DNA from: an uncultured Lachnospiraceae bacterium
Lineage (GTDB): Bacteria > Bacillota > Clostridia > Lachnospirales > Lachnospiraceae
Assembly (NCBI GenBank): GCA_946546945.1
Contig: CAMNOU010000010.1
Span: 1-64,000 of the forward strand
Direction of reading: 5' to 3'
Length of the DNA stretch: 64,000 bases
Position 1 is the first letter of the stretch; every line of letters begins with the position of its first letter. The position numbers were made by a program, and so were the translations under genes. This document shows positions 29,269-37,771 of this stretch, piece after piece. Below the pieces are notes generated by a model. That model ran no database searches. It had not been told where the DNA came from and saw only the letters and a program-made list of their open reading frames with translations.

Positions 29269-31689
29269 ATGGCAGTACCATATAATCACAAAGTAACAGA
29301 ACCGAAGTGGCAGAAGATCTGGGATGATGAGAAGGCCTTCGCAGCTTCGGACGACTATACCAAACCGAAATATTACGCGTTAGTTGAGTTCCCGTATCCT
29401 TCAGGACAGGGACTTCATGTCGGACACCCGAGACCCTATACTGCACTGGATATCGTAGCCAGAAAGAGAAGAATGCAGGGCTACAACGTGCTGTATCCCA
29501 TGGGATGGGACGCATTTGGCCTTCCGACGGAAAACTATGCGATCAAGAATAAAATCCATCCGAAGATCGTGACCGAAAAAAATGTGGCGCGTTTCAAGAA
29601 TCAGCTGCATTCTCTCGGATACTCCTTTGACTGGGACCGTGAGATCAACACGACGGATCCGGAATATTATAAATGGACACAGTGGATTTTCCTGAAACTG
29701 TTCAAGGCAGGACTTGCCTATAAAAAAGAGATGCCCATCAACTGGTGTACTTCCTGCAAGGTCGGACTGGCGAACGAAGAAGTAGTGAACGGCGTCTGTG
29801 AACGCTGCGGTTCAGAGGTTGTCCGGAAAGTGAAGAGCGAGTGGATGCTCAAGATCACCGATTATGCCGATAAGCTGATCGAGGGACTGGAAGACGTGGA
29901 TTACATTGAGCGCGTCAAGGTGCAGCAGAAAAACTGGATCGGCCGCTCGACCGGAGCCGAGGTCGATTTTTCCATAAAAGGAAAAGAGGATAAGCTGCGT
30001 ATCTATACGACGAGATGCGACACTCTGTTTGGCGTGACCTATATGGTTGTTTCTCCGGAGCATCCTTATCTGGATAAGTACCGGGATGACATCAGAAACT
30101 GGGATGAGATTGCTGCCTACCGTGAGCAGGCTTCCAGAAAATCTGATTTCGAGCGCGCGGAGCTGGCAAAGGACAAGACCGGTGTGCAGATCGACGGACT
30201 GACGGCCATTAATCCTGTCAACAAGAAAGAAGTCCCGATCTGGGTATCCGATTATGTTCTGATGAGCTATGGTACCGGCGCGATCATGGCCGTTCCGGGA
30301 CATGATGAGAGAGACTGGGAATTTGCGAAAAAATTCAATCTCCCGATCGTTCAGGTCGTTACCAGAAACGGGGAGGAAGCAGACATCAATGAAGCAGCTT
30401 TTACGGATGTTGCGACCGGTGTTCTGATCAATTCCGACTTCCTCAATGGTCTGGAAGTGCGGGACGCTAAGAATAAAATGATCGCTTTTCTGGAAGAAAA
30501 CGGAATCGGAACCGCAAAAGTGAACTACAAGCTGCGTGACTGGGTATTCTCACGTCAGCGTTACTGGGGAGAGCCGATCCCGATCGTAGAGTGTGAGAAA
30601 TGCGGCTATGTTCCGGTAGATGAGAGCGAGCTTCCGCTGCTTCTTCCGGAGGTAGACAGCTATATGCCGACGGATAACGGAGAATCTCCGCTGGCTGCGA
30701 TGACAGACTGGGTGAACACCACCTGTCCGTGCTGCGGCGGCCCGGCGAAAAGAGAGACCGATACCATGCCTCAGTGGGCAGGGTCTTCCTGGTATTTCCT
30801 GCGCTATACCGATCCGAAGAACAAAGAGGCAATCGCAAGTAAAGAGGCATTGAAATACTGGATGCCGGTAGACTGGTACAACGGCGGCATGGAGCACACG
30901 ACACTTCATCTGCTTTATTCCAGATTCTGGCACAAGTTCCTGTATGACCAGGGCGCTGTTCCCTGCCCGGAACCTTACCAGAAGAGAACCTCTCACGGAA
31001 TGATTCTGGGAGAGAATGGTGAGAAAATGTCAAAATCCCGCGGGAATGTGGTCAACCCGGATGATATTGTGCGTGACTACGGAGCAGATACGCTCCGGAC
31101 TTACGAAATGTTTATCGGAGCCTTTGAACTGGCTGCATCCTGGTCGGATGAAGGCGTGAAGGGCTGCCGCAGATTTCTGGAGAGAGTCTGGAAACTGCAG
31201 GATCTGATGACAGAGGAAGACAGCTACTCACAGGATCTGATGACAAAGATGCATCAGACAATCAAAAAAGTGACCACCGATTTTGAAAACCTGAAATACA
31301 ACACAGCAATCGCTGCGATGATGGCGCTTTTGAATGATTTTTATAAAAAAGGATCCGTTACAAGGGGTGAATTAAAGACCCTGATCATCCTTTTGAATCC
31401 TGTTGCTCCGCATATCACAGAAGAAATGTGGGAGATGATCGGAGAGCAGGGCAGAGTCTATCAGCAGACATGGCCCAAGTACGATGAGGCAAAGACCGTT
31501 GAGTCTGTGGTAGAAATCGCTGTCCAGATCAATGGAAAGATGCGGGGGACGATCGCGATTGGAAAAGACGATCCGAAAGAAGCTGTTCTGAAAGCGGCAA
31601 AAGAGGCGATTGCGTCAAAGATTGACGGAAAAAACATTATCAAGGAGATTTACGTTCCCGGGCGGATCGTAAACATTGTGGCGAAGTAA
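29269..31689 (+). CDS. leuS: Leucyl-tRNA synthetase
   Basis: Class I synthetase charging tRNA-Leu, 806 residues (normal bacterial length). The HIGH-type motif is HVGH in [10 protein letters not shown], the KMSKS motif is intact in [10 protein letters not shown], and the CP1 editing domain contains [10 protein letters not shown] zinc-type CxxC pair (CTSC...CERCG) is present. The ATG follows GGAGGAG. It begins a run of co-oriented genes (lgt, the HepI-like protein, mnmA, hydE, cysE) with short gaps. Confidence 0.97.
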   Translation: MAVPYNHKVTEPKWQKIWDDEKAFAASDDYTKPKYYALVEFPYPSGQGLHVGHPRPYTALDIVARKRRMQGYNVLYPMGWDAFGLPTENYAIKNKIHPKIVTEKNVARFKNQLHSLGYSFDWDREINTTDPEYYKWTQWIFLKLFKAGLAYKKEMPINWCTSCKVGLANEEVVNGVCERCGSEVVRKVKSEWMLKITDYADKLIEGLEDVDYIERVKVQQKNWIGRSTGAEVDFSIKGKEDKLRIYTTRCDTLFGVTYMVVSPEHPYLDKYRDDIRNWDEIAAYREQASRKSDFERAELAKDKTGVQIDGLTAINPVNKKEVPIWVSDYVLMSYGTGAIMAVPGHDERDWEFAKKFNLPIVQVVTRNGEEADINEAAFTDVATGVLINSDFLNGLEVRDAKNKMIAFLEENGIGTAKVNYKLRDWVFSRQRYWGEPIPIVECEKCGYVPVDESELPLLLPEVDSYMPTDNGESPLAAMTDWVNTTCPCCGGPAKRETDTMPQWAGSSWYFLRYTDPKNKEAIASKEALKYWMPVDWYNGGMEHTTLHLLYSRFWHKFLYDQGAVPCPEPYQKRTSHGMILGENGEKMSKSRGNVVNPDDIVRDYGADTLRTYEMFIGAFELAASWSDEGVKGCRRFLERVWKLQDLMTEEDSYSQDLMTKMHQTIKKVTTDFENLKYNTAIAAMMALLNDFYKKGSVTRGELKTLIILLNPVAPHITEEMWEMIGEQGRVYQQTWPKYDEAKTVESVVEIAVQINGKMRGTIAIGKDDPKEAVLKAAKEAIASKIDGKNIIKEIYVPGRIVNIVAK

Positions 31690-31725
31690 AGCCGCAGCTT
31701 GAGAGGTGTCATAGAAAGGCGGGAA

Positions 31726-32496
31726 ATGAGAGTCGTTTTATTTTCCATTGGAAAATTTCATGTATACACTTACGGACTGATGATTGCGGTCGGCGTGATT
31801 CTGGCCATCTTTATGGCGGTCAGCCGTGCGCCCAGAAAGGGCCTGGAGAAGGACAGTATGCTCAATATCAGCATCGTGGCTCTGGTCTTCGGGCTTCTGG
31901 GGGCAAAAATCTTTTATGTGCTTGAGAATTTCAGGCAGTTTTTAAAGACCCCTCTGAAGGTATTCGGATCCTCCGGATTCGTTGTCTACGGCGGGATCAT
32001 CATCGCAATCGCGGTACTGATCTTTTATACCAGGAAAAAGAAGTACCACTTTTTCCGGTATTTTGATCTGACCATGCCCTCGATTTCTCTGGCGCAGGCC
32101 TTTGGAAGGCTCGGCTGTTTCGGAGCCGGGTGCTGCTACGGGAAAGAAACCGCTTCGCATTTTCATGTGATCTTTACCGAGAGCCCTTATGCGCCGAACG
32201 GAATCCCTCTGGTCCCGACGCAGCTGATCTCATCGGCAGGCAACTTTGCCATTATGGCTGTGCTGCTGCTTTACAGCCGCAAAGCCGCGAAAGTGGGAGA
32301 CGTCGGAGCTATGTATGTACTGCTGTACGGCATCGGCAGGTTCCTGATCGAGTTTCTCCGTGAGAATGAGCAGGGGGCAGTGGGACCGTTTACGACAGCA
32401 CAGGCGATCTCTCTGGTGTTTGTGGCGATTTCCATCCTGCTGTTTATACGGAACCGCAAGAGCAAAAATGCAGAAGATTATATAAAAGGAGCATAG
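31726..32496 (+). CDS. lgt: Prolipoprotein diacylglyceryl transferase
   Basis: Membrane enzyme that attaches diacylglycerol to the lipobox cysteine of lipoproteins. The 256 residues and seven hydrophobic segments are typical. The N-terminus reads MRVVLFSIGKFHVYTYGLM as in homologs, and the signature GRLGCFGAGCCYG and GRFLIEFLRE are present. I start at the ATG after AGGCGGG; an in-frame TTG 27 bases upstream is unsupported. It serves the lipoproteins encoded in this window. Confidence 0.93.
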   Translation: MRVVLFSIGKFHVYTYGLMIAVGVILAIFMAVSRAPRKGLEKDSMLNISIVALVFGLLGAKIFYVLENFRQFLKTPLKVFGSSGFVVYGGIIIAIAVLIFYTRKKKYHFFRYFDLTMPSISLAQAFGRLGCFGAGCCYGKETASHFHVIFTESPYAPNGIPLVPTQLISSAGNFAIMAVLLLYSRKAAKVGDVGAMYVLLYGIGRFLIEFLRENEQGAVGPFTTAQAISLVFVAISILLFIRNRKSKNAEDYIKGA

Positions 32497-32498
32497 AT

Positions 32499-33050
32499 GT
32501 GGCAAAAAAAGTTTCGACCTGCGCTATTCTGACAGCACTGGCTCTTGTCCTCAGTTATGTGGAGGCAATGATACCGTTTCATTTTGGAATTCCCGGCATA
32601 AAGCTCGGGCTGGCCAATCTGGTCATTGTGATCGGATTTTACGTGTTAAAACCGCGGGAGGTGCTGATCATCTCTGTTGTGAGGATCCTGCTGGCCGGAT
32701 TCATGTTCGGCAGCGGATTTTCCATCCTGTACAGTCTGGCAGGCGGAATGCTGAGTTTTGCCGTTATGCTGCTGATGATCAGAATACGGGGCTTCTCTGT
32801 ATGGACCGTCAGCATCGCGGGCGGTGTGTGTCATAACCTCGGACAGCTGATCGTGGCAGCCCTGGTCGTTTCCAACCTGCGTCTTGGCTACTATGCTCCT
32901 GTTCTGATGATCGCAGGGGCTCTGACCGGCGCCCTGATCGGTCTGATCGCGGGAAGAATTCTCGCCGCGATTGGCAGGGGAAGCGGATATACGCAAAGTT
33001 CAAAAGCAGATATTGCTTCACAGAAAGGAAAGGATGAAGATTCGTTTTGA
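32499..33050 (+). CDS. HepI/Gx transporter-family membrane protein
   Basis: A 183-residue hydrophobic protein (five to six segments) of the family labelled heptaprenyl diphosphate synthase component I or Gx transporter. Family traits visible are FGIPGIKLGLANLV and a Gly-rich VRILLAGFMFGSGFSILYSL. The name rests on an old genetic link. The membrane topology and similarity to ECF S-components make a vitamin or small-molecule uptake role also possible. The start is a GTG 2 bases after the lgt stop, with AAAAGGA upstream. The function is uncertain. Confidence 0.75.
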   Translation: MAKKVSTCAILTALALVLSYVEAMIPFHFGIPGIKLGLANLVIVIGFYVLKPREVLIISVVRILLAGFMFGSGFSILYSLAGGMLSFAVMLLMIRIRGFSVWTVSIAGGVCHNLGQLIVAALVVSNLRLGYYAPVLMIAGALTGALIGLIAGRILAAIGRGSGYTQSSKADIASQKGKDEDSF

Positions 33051-34120
33051 ATAAAAAAGCGGTCATAGCGATGAGCGGCGGCGTAGATTCCAGCGTGGCC
33101 GCTTATCTGATGATAGAAAAAGGATATACCTGCATCGGTGTGACGATGAAGCTGTTTGCAAACGAAGACATCGGGGTATCCAAAGAGCACAGCTGCTGTT
33201 CTCTGGATGATGTGGAGGATGCGAGAAGCGTGGCAATGGCCCTGCATATGCCCTATTATGTTTTCAATTTTGCAGACCGCTTCCGGGAACGTGTGATGGA
33301 TGGGTTTGTGCGGGCGTATGAGAATGGACGTACACCGAACCCCTGCATTGACTGCAACCGTTATCTGAAGTTTGACAAGCTGTTCATGCGGGCGAAGGAA
33401 CTGGGCTGTGACTATGTGGTCACCGGACATTACGCGCGTACCTGCTATGATGAGACATCCGGCCGGTATCTTCTGAAAAAAGGTCTGGATGAGAGCAAAG
33501 ACCAGAGCTATGTCCTGTACAACCTGACACAGGAGCAGCTGGCTCATGTACAATTCCCGCTGGGCGGGATGACAAAGGATAAAGTCCGGGAAATCGCCGG
33601 AACAAATGGATTCATCAATGCCAAAAAGCATGACAGCCAGGATATCTGTTTTGTCACGAACGGAAAATACAGTGATTTTATTGAAGAATATACCGGGAAA
33701 CAATATCCGGAAGGAGATTTTGTAGATAAAGACGGAAACGTACTCGGAAGGCACAAAGGGATTATACGGTATACCACGGGGCAGAGAAAAGGACTTGGGA
33801 TTTCTTCGTCACGTCCCCTGTATGTGGTCGGCGTAAATCCTTCAGCCAATCAGGTGCTTCTGGGAGACAATCAGGATCTCTTTGAGACGACACTGATTGC
33901 GGAAGACATCAACCTGATTTCCGTAGAATCCATTACTGAGCCGATGCGTGTCCGGGCAAAGGTGCGCTACCGCCACAAAGAACAGTGGGCGACCGTCACG
34001 CAGCTGGATGAAGACCGGATCAAAGTCGTCTTTGACGAACCGCAGCGCGCGATCACTTCCGGGCAGGCGGTCGTGTTATATGACGGAGACGTCGTGGTCG
34101 GCGGCGGAACGATTTGTTAG
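33047..34120 (+). CDS. mnmA: tRNA-specific 2-thiouridylase MnmA
   Basis: Thiolates U34 of tRNAs for Lys, Glu and Gln using an ATP-activated carbon. The 357 residues have a PP-loop (AMSGGVDSSVAAY), the two reactive cysteines in NPCIDCNRYLKFD and SQDICFVTNG, and the KSYVLYNL region. The start is TTG, whose last bases form the TGA stop of the preceding gene (TTGA), and an AAGGAAAGG site precedes it. This overlapping non-AUG start is unusual but supported because the PP-loop begins within 8 residues. Confidence 0.95.
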   Translation: MNKKAVIAMSGGVDSSVAAYLMIEKGYTCIGVTMKLFANEDIGVSKEHSCCSLDDVEDARSVAMALHMPYYVFNFADRFRERVMDGFVRAYENGRTPNPCIDCNRYLKFDKLFMRAKELGCDYVVTGHYARTCYDETSGRYLLKKGLDESKDQSYVLYNLTQEQLAHVQFPLGGMTKDKVREIAGTNGFINAKKHDSQDICFVTNGKYSDFIEEYTGKQYPEGDFVDKDGNVLGRHKGIIRYTTGQRKGLGISSSRPLYVVGVNPSANQVLLGDNQDLFETTLIAEDINLISVESITEPMRVRAKVRYRHKEQWATVTQLDEDRIKVVFDEPQRAITSGQAVVLYDGDVVVGGGTIC

Positions 34121-34156
34121 AGAAGCTAAAAACTGACGAGAAGGAACAGGAAGAAT

Positions 34157-35203
34157 ATGGATATCATCGATAAATTAATTCAGACACATACATTGACCGG
34201 ACAGGAATTTACCGAGCTGATTGGAATGTATGAGGATCAGGAGGCCGCAGAAAGGCTTTCCGCGGAAGCGCTCCGCATCCGTAAGGAGATTTACGGAAAT
34301 AAAGTGTTTGTCCGCGGTCTGATTGAATTTACCAATTACTGTAAAAATGACTGTCTTTACTGCGGAATCCGCAGAAGCAATCAGAACAGCAGCCGCTACC
34401 GTCTGACAAAAGAAGAGATTCTGGAGTGCTGCGATCACGGTTTTGAACTCGGATACCGTACCTTTGTCCTTCAGGGAGGAGAGGATCCCTGGTATACGGA
34501 CGACCGGATGACAGATCTGGTCAGCACGATCAAACAGCGATATCCGGACTGCGCACTGACCCTTTCCATTGGAGAAAAATCTTTTGAAAGCTATCAGAGA
34601 TTCAAAGAAGCGGGAGCCGACCGGTATCTGCTTCGCCATGAGACGGCCAGTGAGACGCTTTACCGGAAGCTTCATCCCGAGTCAATGAGCCTGAAGAACC
34701 GCATTCGCTGTCTTTATGATCTGAAAGAGCTGGGGTATCAGACGGGAGCAGGATTTATGGTCGGCGCTCCTTTCCAGACCAGGGAAGACATCGCGCAGGA
34801 TCTGCTGTTCCTGAAAGAACTGGAGCCGCAGATGGTCGGGATCGGGCCGTTCATTCCACACCATGATACCGTTTTTGCCGACCGTCCGGCAGGAAGTGTA
34901 AAGCTGACGATCTTCCTGCTGTCAGTGATACGGATCATGCTTCCGCATGTTCTCCTCCCGGCAACAACGGCTCTGGGAACACTTGACCCCATCGGCAGGG
35001 AAAAAGGCATGAAGGCGGGGGCGAACGTTGTTATGCCCAATCTGTCGCCGGTCAAAAACCGGAAGCAGTATGAGCTCTATGACAACAAGATCTGTACCGG
35101 CGAGGAAGCGGCGGAATGCCGCGATTGCCTGAGCAGGCGCATGGAGACAGCCGGCTTTCAGGTGGTCAGTGACCGGGGAGACTTTCAGGCGGAAACACCA
35201 TAA
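34157..35203 (+). CDS. hydE: [FeFe]-hydrogenase maturase HydE (radical SAM)
   Basis: Radical SAM enzyme that helps build the dithiolate-bridged diiron subcluster of the H-cluster. The cluster motif CKNDCLYC (Cx3Cx2C) is at about residues 61-68, followed by the GIRRSN stretch typical of HydE. Glycine-rich GYRTFVLQGGED binds SAM. The 348 residues match. hydF, hydG and hydA are not in the window, so HydE is separate from its usual cluster. The ATG follows AAGGAACAGGAAG. It is a marker of an anaerobic hydrogen-producing organism. Confidence 0.95.
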   Translation: MDIIDKLIQTHTLTGQEFTELIGMYEDQEAAERLSAEALRIRKEIYGNKVFVRGLIEFTNYCKNDCLYCGIRRSNQNSSRYRLTKEEILECCDHGFELGYRTFVLQGGEDPWYTDDRMTDLVSTIKQRYPDCALTLSIGEKSFESYQRFKEAGADRYLLRHETASETLYRKLHPESMSLKNRIRCLYDLKELGYQTGAGFMVGAPFQTREDIAQDLLFLKELEPQMVGIGPFIPHHDTVFADRPAGSVKLTIFLLSVIRIMLPHVLLPATTALGTLDPIGREKGMKAGANVVMPNLSPVKNRKQYELYDNKICTGEEAAECRDCLSRRMETAGFQVVSDRGDFQAETP

Positions 35204-35228
35204 ACAAATATAAAGAGAGGCATTGCAT

Positions 35229-36191
35229 ATGGCTTACAGGGAAAATAAACCGAACACACCCACAAATGATGCTCAAAAACTGGTTGACAGCATTCTTGAC
35301 GATTACCAGAAAGGACGCAATATTGACAAGCAGGATGATTTTTTCGATCAGCCGAGCAAAGAGACAATCATTGATATCATTAATAAACTGATGAAGATCG
35401 TTTATCCGGGATATTTCCGTGACCGTACCTACAAGAGCTACAACGCAGGGAATCATCTGGCGACACTGATCGAGGATGTCATGTACCGGCTGCATAAACA
35501 GATCTTCAAAGTCGGGAAATTTATCCCGGAGCACGAAAAAAGCTGTCCGGAAAAGATGGAACAGGAAGCGTACCGGATCACGGTCGAATTTCTGAGCCGG
35601 ATCCCGATGATCCGCGACTATCTCGAATCTGATCTGGAGGCTGCTCTGGAAGGCGATCCGGCAGCAAAGAATTACGATGAGATTATACTGGCCTATCCCG
35701 GTTTATACGCCATCACCGTCAACAGACTTGCCCATGAGCTGTTTTTGCTCCATGTTCCCCTGATTCCGAGAATCATGACAGAGCATGCGCACAGCCTGAC
35801 CGGAATCGACATCCATCCCGGAGCAACCATCGGCAGGCGTTTCTTTATCGATCACGGAACAGGCATTGTGGTCGGTGAGACCACCGTCATCGGAGACAAT
35901 GTAAAAATCTACCAGGGCGTGACCCTCGGCGCGCTCTCCACCAGGGGAGGACAGAAACTGCGCGATGTGAAGCGTCATCCGACGATTGAAGATAATGTCA
36001 CCATTTACTCAGGCGCTTCTATCCTTGGCGGAGATACGGTCATCGGCAGGGATTCGGTCATCGGGGGCAATGCCTTCATAACCAAATCCATACCCGCCGG
36101 ATCCAGAGTGAGCATAAAACAGCAGGAGCTTCTGTTCTCCGGAAAACCGGTTCACTGTGAGAATGATCCCACGGAAGAACCCTGGTTCTGA
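35229..36191 (+). CDS. cysE: Serine O-acetyltransferase (EpsC/CysE type)
   Basis: Acetylates serine for cysteine synthesis. The product is 320 residues, longer than E. coli CysE, with the extra N-terminal alpha region (residues 1-130) typical of the EpsC subclass. The left-handed beta-helix hexapeptide repeats follow (GIDIHPGATIGRRFFIDHG, VVGETTVIGDNVKIYQG). The His in DHG and the TLGAL motif are the catalytic area. The ATG used has AGAGAGG 8 bases upstream; a TTG 6 bases earlier lacks it. A structured repeat follows the stop. Confidence 0.94.
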   Translation: MAYRENKPNTPTNDAQKLVDSILDDYQKGRNIDKQDDFFDQPSKETIIDIINKLMKIVYPGYFRDRTYKSYNAGNHLATLIEDVMYRLHKQIFKVGKFIPEHEKSCPEKMEQEAYRITVEFLSRIPMIRDYLESDLEAALEGDPAAKNYDEIILAYPGLYAITVNRLAHELFLLHVPLIPRIMTEHAHSLTGIDIHPGATIGRRFFIDHGTGIVVGETTVIGDNVKIYQGVTLGALSTRGGQKLRDVKRHPTIEDNVTIYSGASILGGDTVIGRDSVIGGNAFITKSIPAGSRVSIKQQELLFSGKPVHCENDPTEEPWF

Positions 36192-36200
36192 ATCATCATT

Positions 36201-36322
36201 TTATCTCAGTGTGAGAGACTCCCACTGAGATAAACGCTCCGCGAGGATGCGCAGGAATTCGGTTTGGAAGATGTCAGCTGACGCTGACCCGAATTCCGCG
36301 CCAAGTCTCACGAGCGAGACTT
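36201..36322 (+). repeat. structured intergenic repeat, copy A
   Basis: Shares a layout with the element at 48301. Hairpin P1 is TTATCTCAGTG (36201-36211) with CACTGAGATAA (36223-36233). A conserved linker follows (CGCTCCGCGAGGATGCG begins at 36235). P2 is GGAATTCGG (36254-36262) with CCGAATTCC (36289-36297). P3 inside P2 is GTCAG (36273) with CTGAC (36284-36288). Then comes GCGC and terminal hairpin P4, AAGTCTC (36303) with GAGACTT (36316-36322). The strand choice is arbitrary. P4 overlaps the last codons of the 91-residue gene on the - strand. No mobile-element gene is attached. Confidence 0.75.
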
Positions 36323-36583
36323 GAACATACTCAGCAGAAGATCTGCTTTCCGGCGGTCTGCCGGGCTCATGGACTGTTTCAGATATTCCACCAGAAGGGA
36401 AGTCTCATCCGGAGAGAACCGGATGCCTTCCCCTCTGGCCCTGTTTGAAAAAGCCATCAGAAGAGCCAGCATTTCCTTCGGAGCGGCCGGTTTCTTCTGG
36501 TTCATAAAATTCATCAGAAATTCCATCTTCTGATCAGACAGATTCTGAAAAGCCGGATTTGAAAAAAAATCATCTGTTTGCAT
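36308..36583 (-). CDS. hypothetical protein, 91 residues (first of a paralogous pair)
   Basis: A soluble, mostly helical, charged protein with no motif I recognise. Its C-terminal stretch SPADRRKADLLLSMFK resembles SPREQESIDLLLSFYDF in the next gene upstream, so the two appear related. The ribosome site GAGGAA precedes the ATG. Its last codons (KSRS and stop) lie inside terminal hairpin P4 of the structured repeat, so the repeat may have replaced an older C-terminus. Real gene: probable, since it is paired and in the same direction as its neighbour, 15 bases away. Confidence 0.65.
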   Translation of the reverse strand: MQTDDFFSNPAFQNLSDQKMEFLMNFMNQKKPAAPKEMLALLMAFSNRARGEGIRFSPDETSLLVEYLKQSMSPADRRKADLLLSMFKSRS

Positions 36584-36598
36584 ACCATTCCTCGCTTT

Positions 36599-37003
36599 CT
36601 AAAAGAGATTTGTCTCCTGCATCGTTGTAAAATCATAAAAACTCAGAAGCAGATCGATGCTTTCCTGTTCCCTGGGAGAACAGTATTCCCGGACGGCATT
36701 CAGCATCATCCGTGTTCTTTCCGCAGGAGATTCGTTTTCACTGATATGCAGCTGCGCTGCCTGCATACCGGAATCGGTATCGATCAGGCGGATCGTCTTC
36801 TGCAGTTCTGCCAGATAGATGGCCAGACAAACCATGCGCTGTTTAGACCGCTCCAGATAGGGAACGATCGATTTGAGCATCTGGATTTCCCTGCTTTGAA
36901 CAAGCGTATCCAGCGCAGAAGGGTTGGTCTGCACATCATTCCTCTGCGCATCGTTTTGATTCTCTGTATTCATATGATAGTCTTTACCATAGGGCGGATT
37001 CAT
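36599..37003 (-). CDS. hypothetical protein, 134 residues (second of a paralogous pair)
   Basis: Helical, polar protein without signal or membrane segment. The Asn/Gln-rich N-terminus is followed by a helix (QMLKSIVPYLERSKQRMVCL). The C-terminal block PREQESIDLLLSFYDF matches the 91-residue neighbour, and the two form an operon on the - strand. The start at the ATG giving MNPPYGKDYH has a GGAG site 13 bases upstream; a TTG two codons earlier and an ATG 11 codons later are less supported. Function unknown. Confidence 0.65.
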   Translation of the reverse strand: MNPPYGKDYHMNTENQNDAQRNDVQTNPSALDTLVQSREIQMLKSIVPYLERSKQRMVCLAIYLAELQKTIRLIDTDSGMQAAQLHISENESPAERTRMMLNAVREYCSPREQESIDLLLSFYDFTTMQETNLF

Positions 37004-37157
37004 GCTCAAAAACTGTCTCCGTTTTGATTTCTCACTTTCAGTCTATGAGATTCCTGTGCCTCCTATGACAGACAAAAGAACACAAAAAGCGGAAAAATCA
37101 TATTGTATGACAGGGATAAGAGGATTATGATCCCAAAATAAAGTTTATCTATTGGAA

Positions 37158-37310
37158 ATGAGGCGCAATATGAGACGTATCGTATATGACGGAGACAGTG
37201 TTTACGAGCTTGATGAGGAGTGTCTGAAAAAGAAAGAGGAGCGAAAGAAGGAAAAAGAAAAGAACGCTGCCGGAGAAGCAAAAAGCAGCATTTTTCTGAA
37301 TAGAAAATAG
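37158..37310 (+). CDS. small basic protein, 50 residues
   Basis: Short ORF. It begins MRRNMRRIVYDGDSVYELDE, then a Lys/Glu-rich coiled stretch (CLKKKEERKKEKEKNAAGEA), and ends KSSIFLNRK. A second in-frame ATG lies 12 bases later (MRRIVYDG), with GAGGCG upstream, and may be the true start. The charge pattern and compact end suggest a real small protein, but I recognise no family. Confidence 0.4.
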   Translation: MRRNMRRIVYDGDSVYELDEECLKKKEERKKEKEKNAAGEAKSSIFLNRK

Positions 37311-37318
37311 AAAAAGAT

Positions 37319-37356
37319 CCGCCGCATCTGTGGTTTTCGATCACAGGATGCGGCGG
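37319..37356 (-). terminator. terminator of the Cys-rich small gene
   Basis: CCGCCGCATC pairs with GATGCGGCGG. On the - strand the hairpin is followed by ATCTTTTTC, so it ends transcription of the cysteine-rich gene. On the + strand there is no T run. Confidence 0.75.
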
Positions 37357-37406
37357 ACCGTTAGGTTAAGGAGGAAAGTCACTTCTCATCTGTACAGGAG
37401 GGGCCG

Positions 37407-37610
37407 TTAAAAACCGCAGCCGTTTCCGTTTGTGTTATTACCGCAGCAGAACAGAAGGAGCAGAACGGGGATGAGATTGTCATTCATGCCGTTGTTGCCG
37501 CAGCTGCCTCCGTTCTGGCAGCAGCAAAGTAAAAGAATGACCCAGAGGATATTATTGCACCCTCCGTTATCGTTTGCGCATCCGCAGTTTGCAGCAGCTA
37601 AATCACTCAT
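37407..37610 (-). CDS. cysteine/asparagine-rich small protein (high-cysteine HCB-like)
   Basis: A 67-residue protein with about 11 cysteines, in CGC, CCC and CC clusters, and two short hydrophobic segments (ILWVILLLCCC and LIPVLLLLFCC) separated by Gly/Asn-rich loops. It resembles the 'chorion class high-cysteine' proteins frequent in clostridia, some of which appear in spore coats, but the role is not established. The ATG has an ideal GGAGG site 8 bases upstream, so the protein starts MSDLAAANCGC; a TTG 15 bases earlier overlaps that site and is rejected. Confidence 0.8.
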   Translation of the reverse strand: MSDLAAANCGCANDNGGCNNILWVILLLCCCQNGGSCGNNGMNDNLIPVLLLLFCCGNNTNGNGCGF

Positions 37611-37710
37611 GTTGTTAGCCTCCAATATTTTATTTACAGTTCATTCTATGCGTATGACCTGTCCGGGTTACCTGATGATTGAAAAAGTTTTCTCTTTTTC
37701 TATCCTTTGA

Positions 37711-37740
37711 TTGACAAAAAAAGCAGGTTAAGGGTATGAT
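37711..37740 (+). promoter_or_regulatory. promoter of icd
   Basis: TTGACA, 18 bases, TATGAT, with the start codon 31 bases downstream. Confidence 0.7.
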
Positions 37741-37771
37741 GTATAAAGTGTGAAAGCGAGGTAAACAAAAA

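Noticed and set aside
37063-37344. 93-codon open frame on the - strand, opposite the 50-residue ORF
   Set aside because: The Phe/Ser/Leu/Cys-rich sequence is typical of antisense to a Lys/Glu-rich stretch; no ribosome site.
37319-37356. the same hairpin as a terminator for the + strand small ORF
   Set aside because: On the + strand it is followed by ACCGTTAGG, not a T run; only the - strand arrangement fits.
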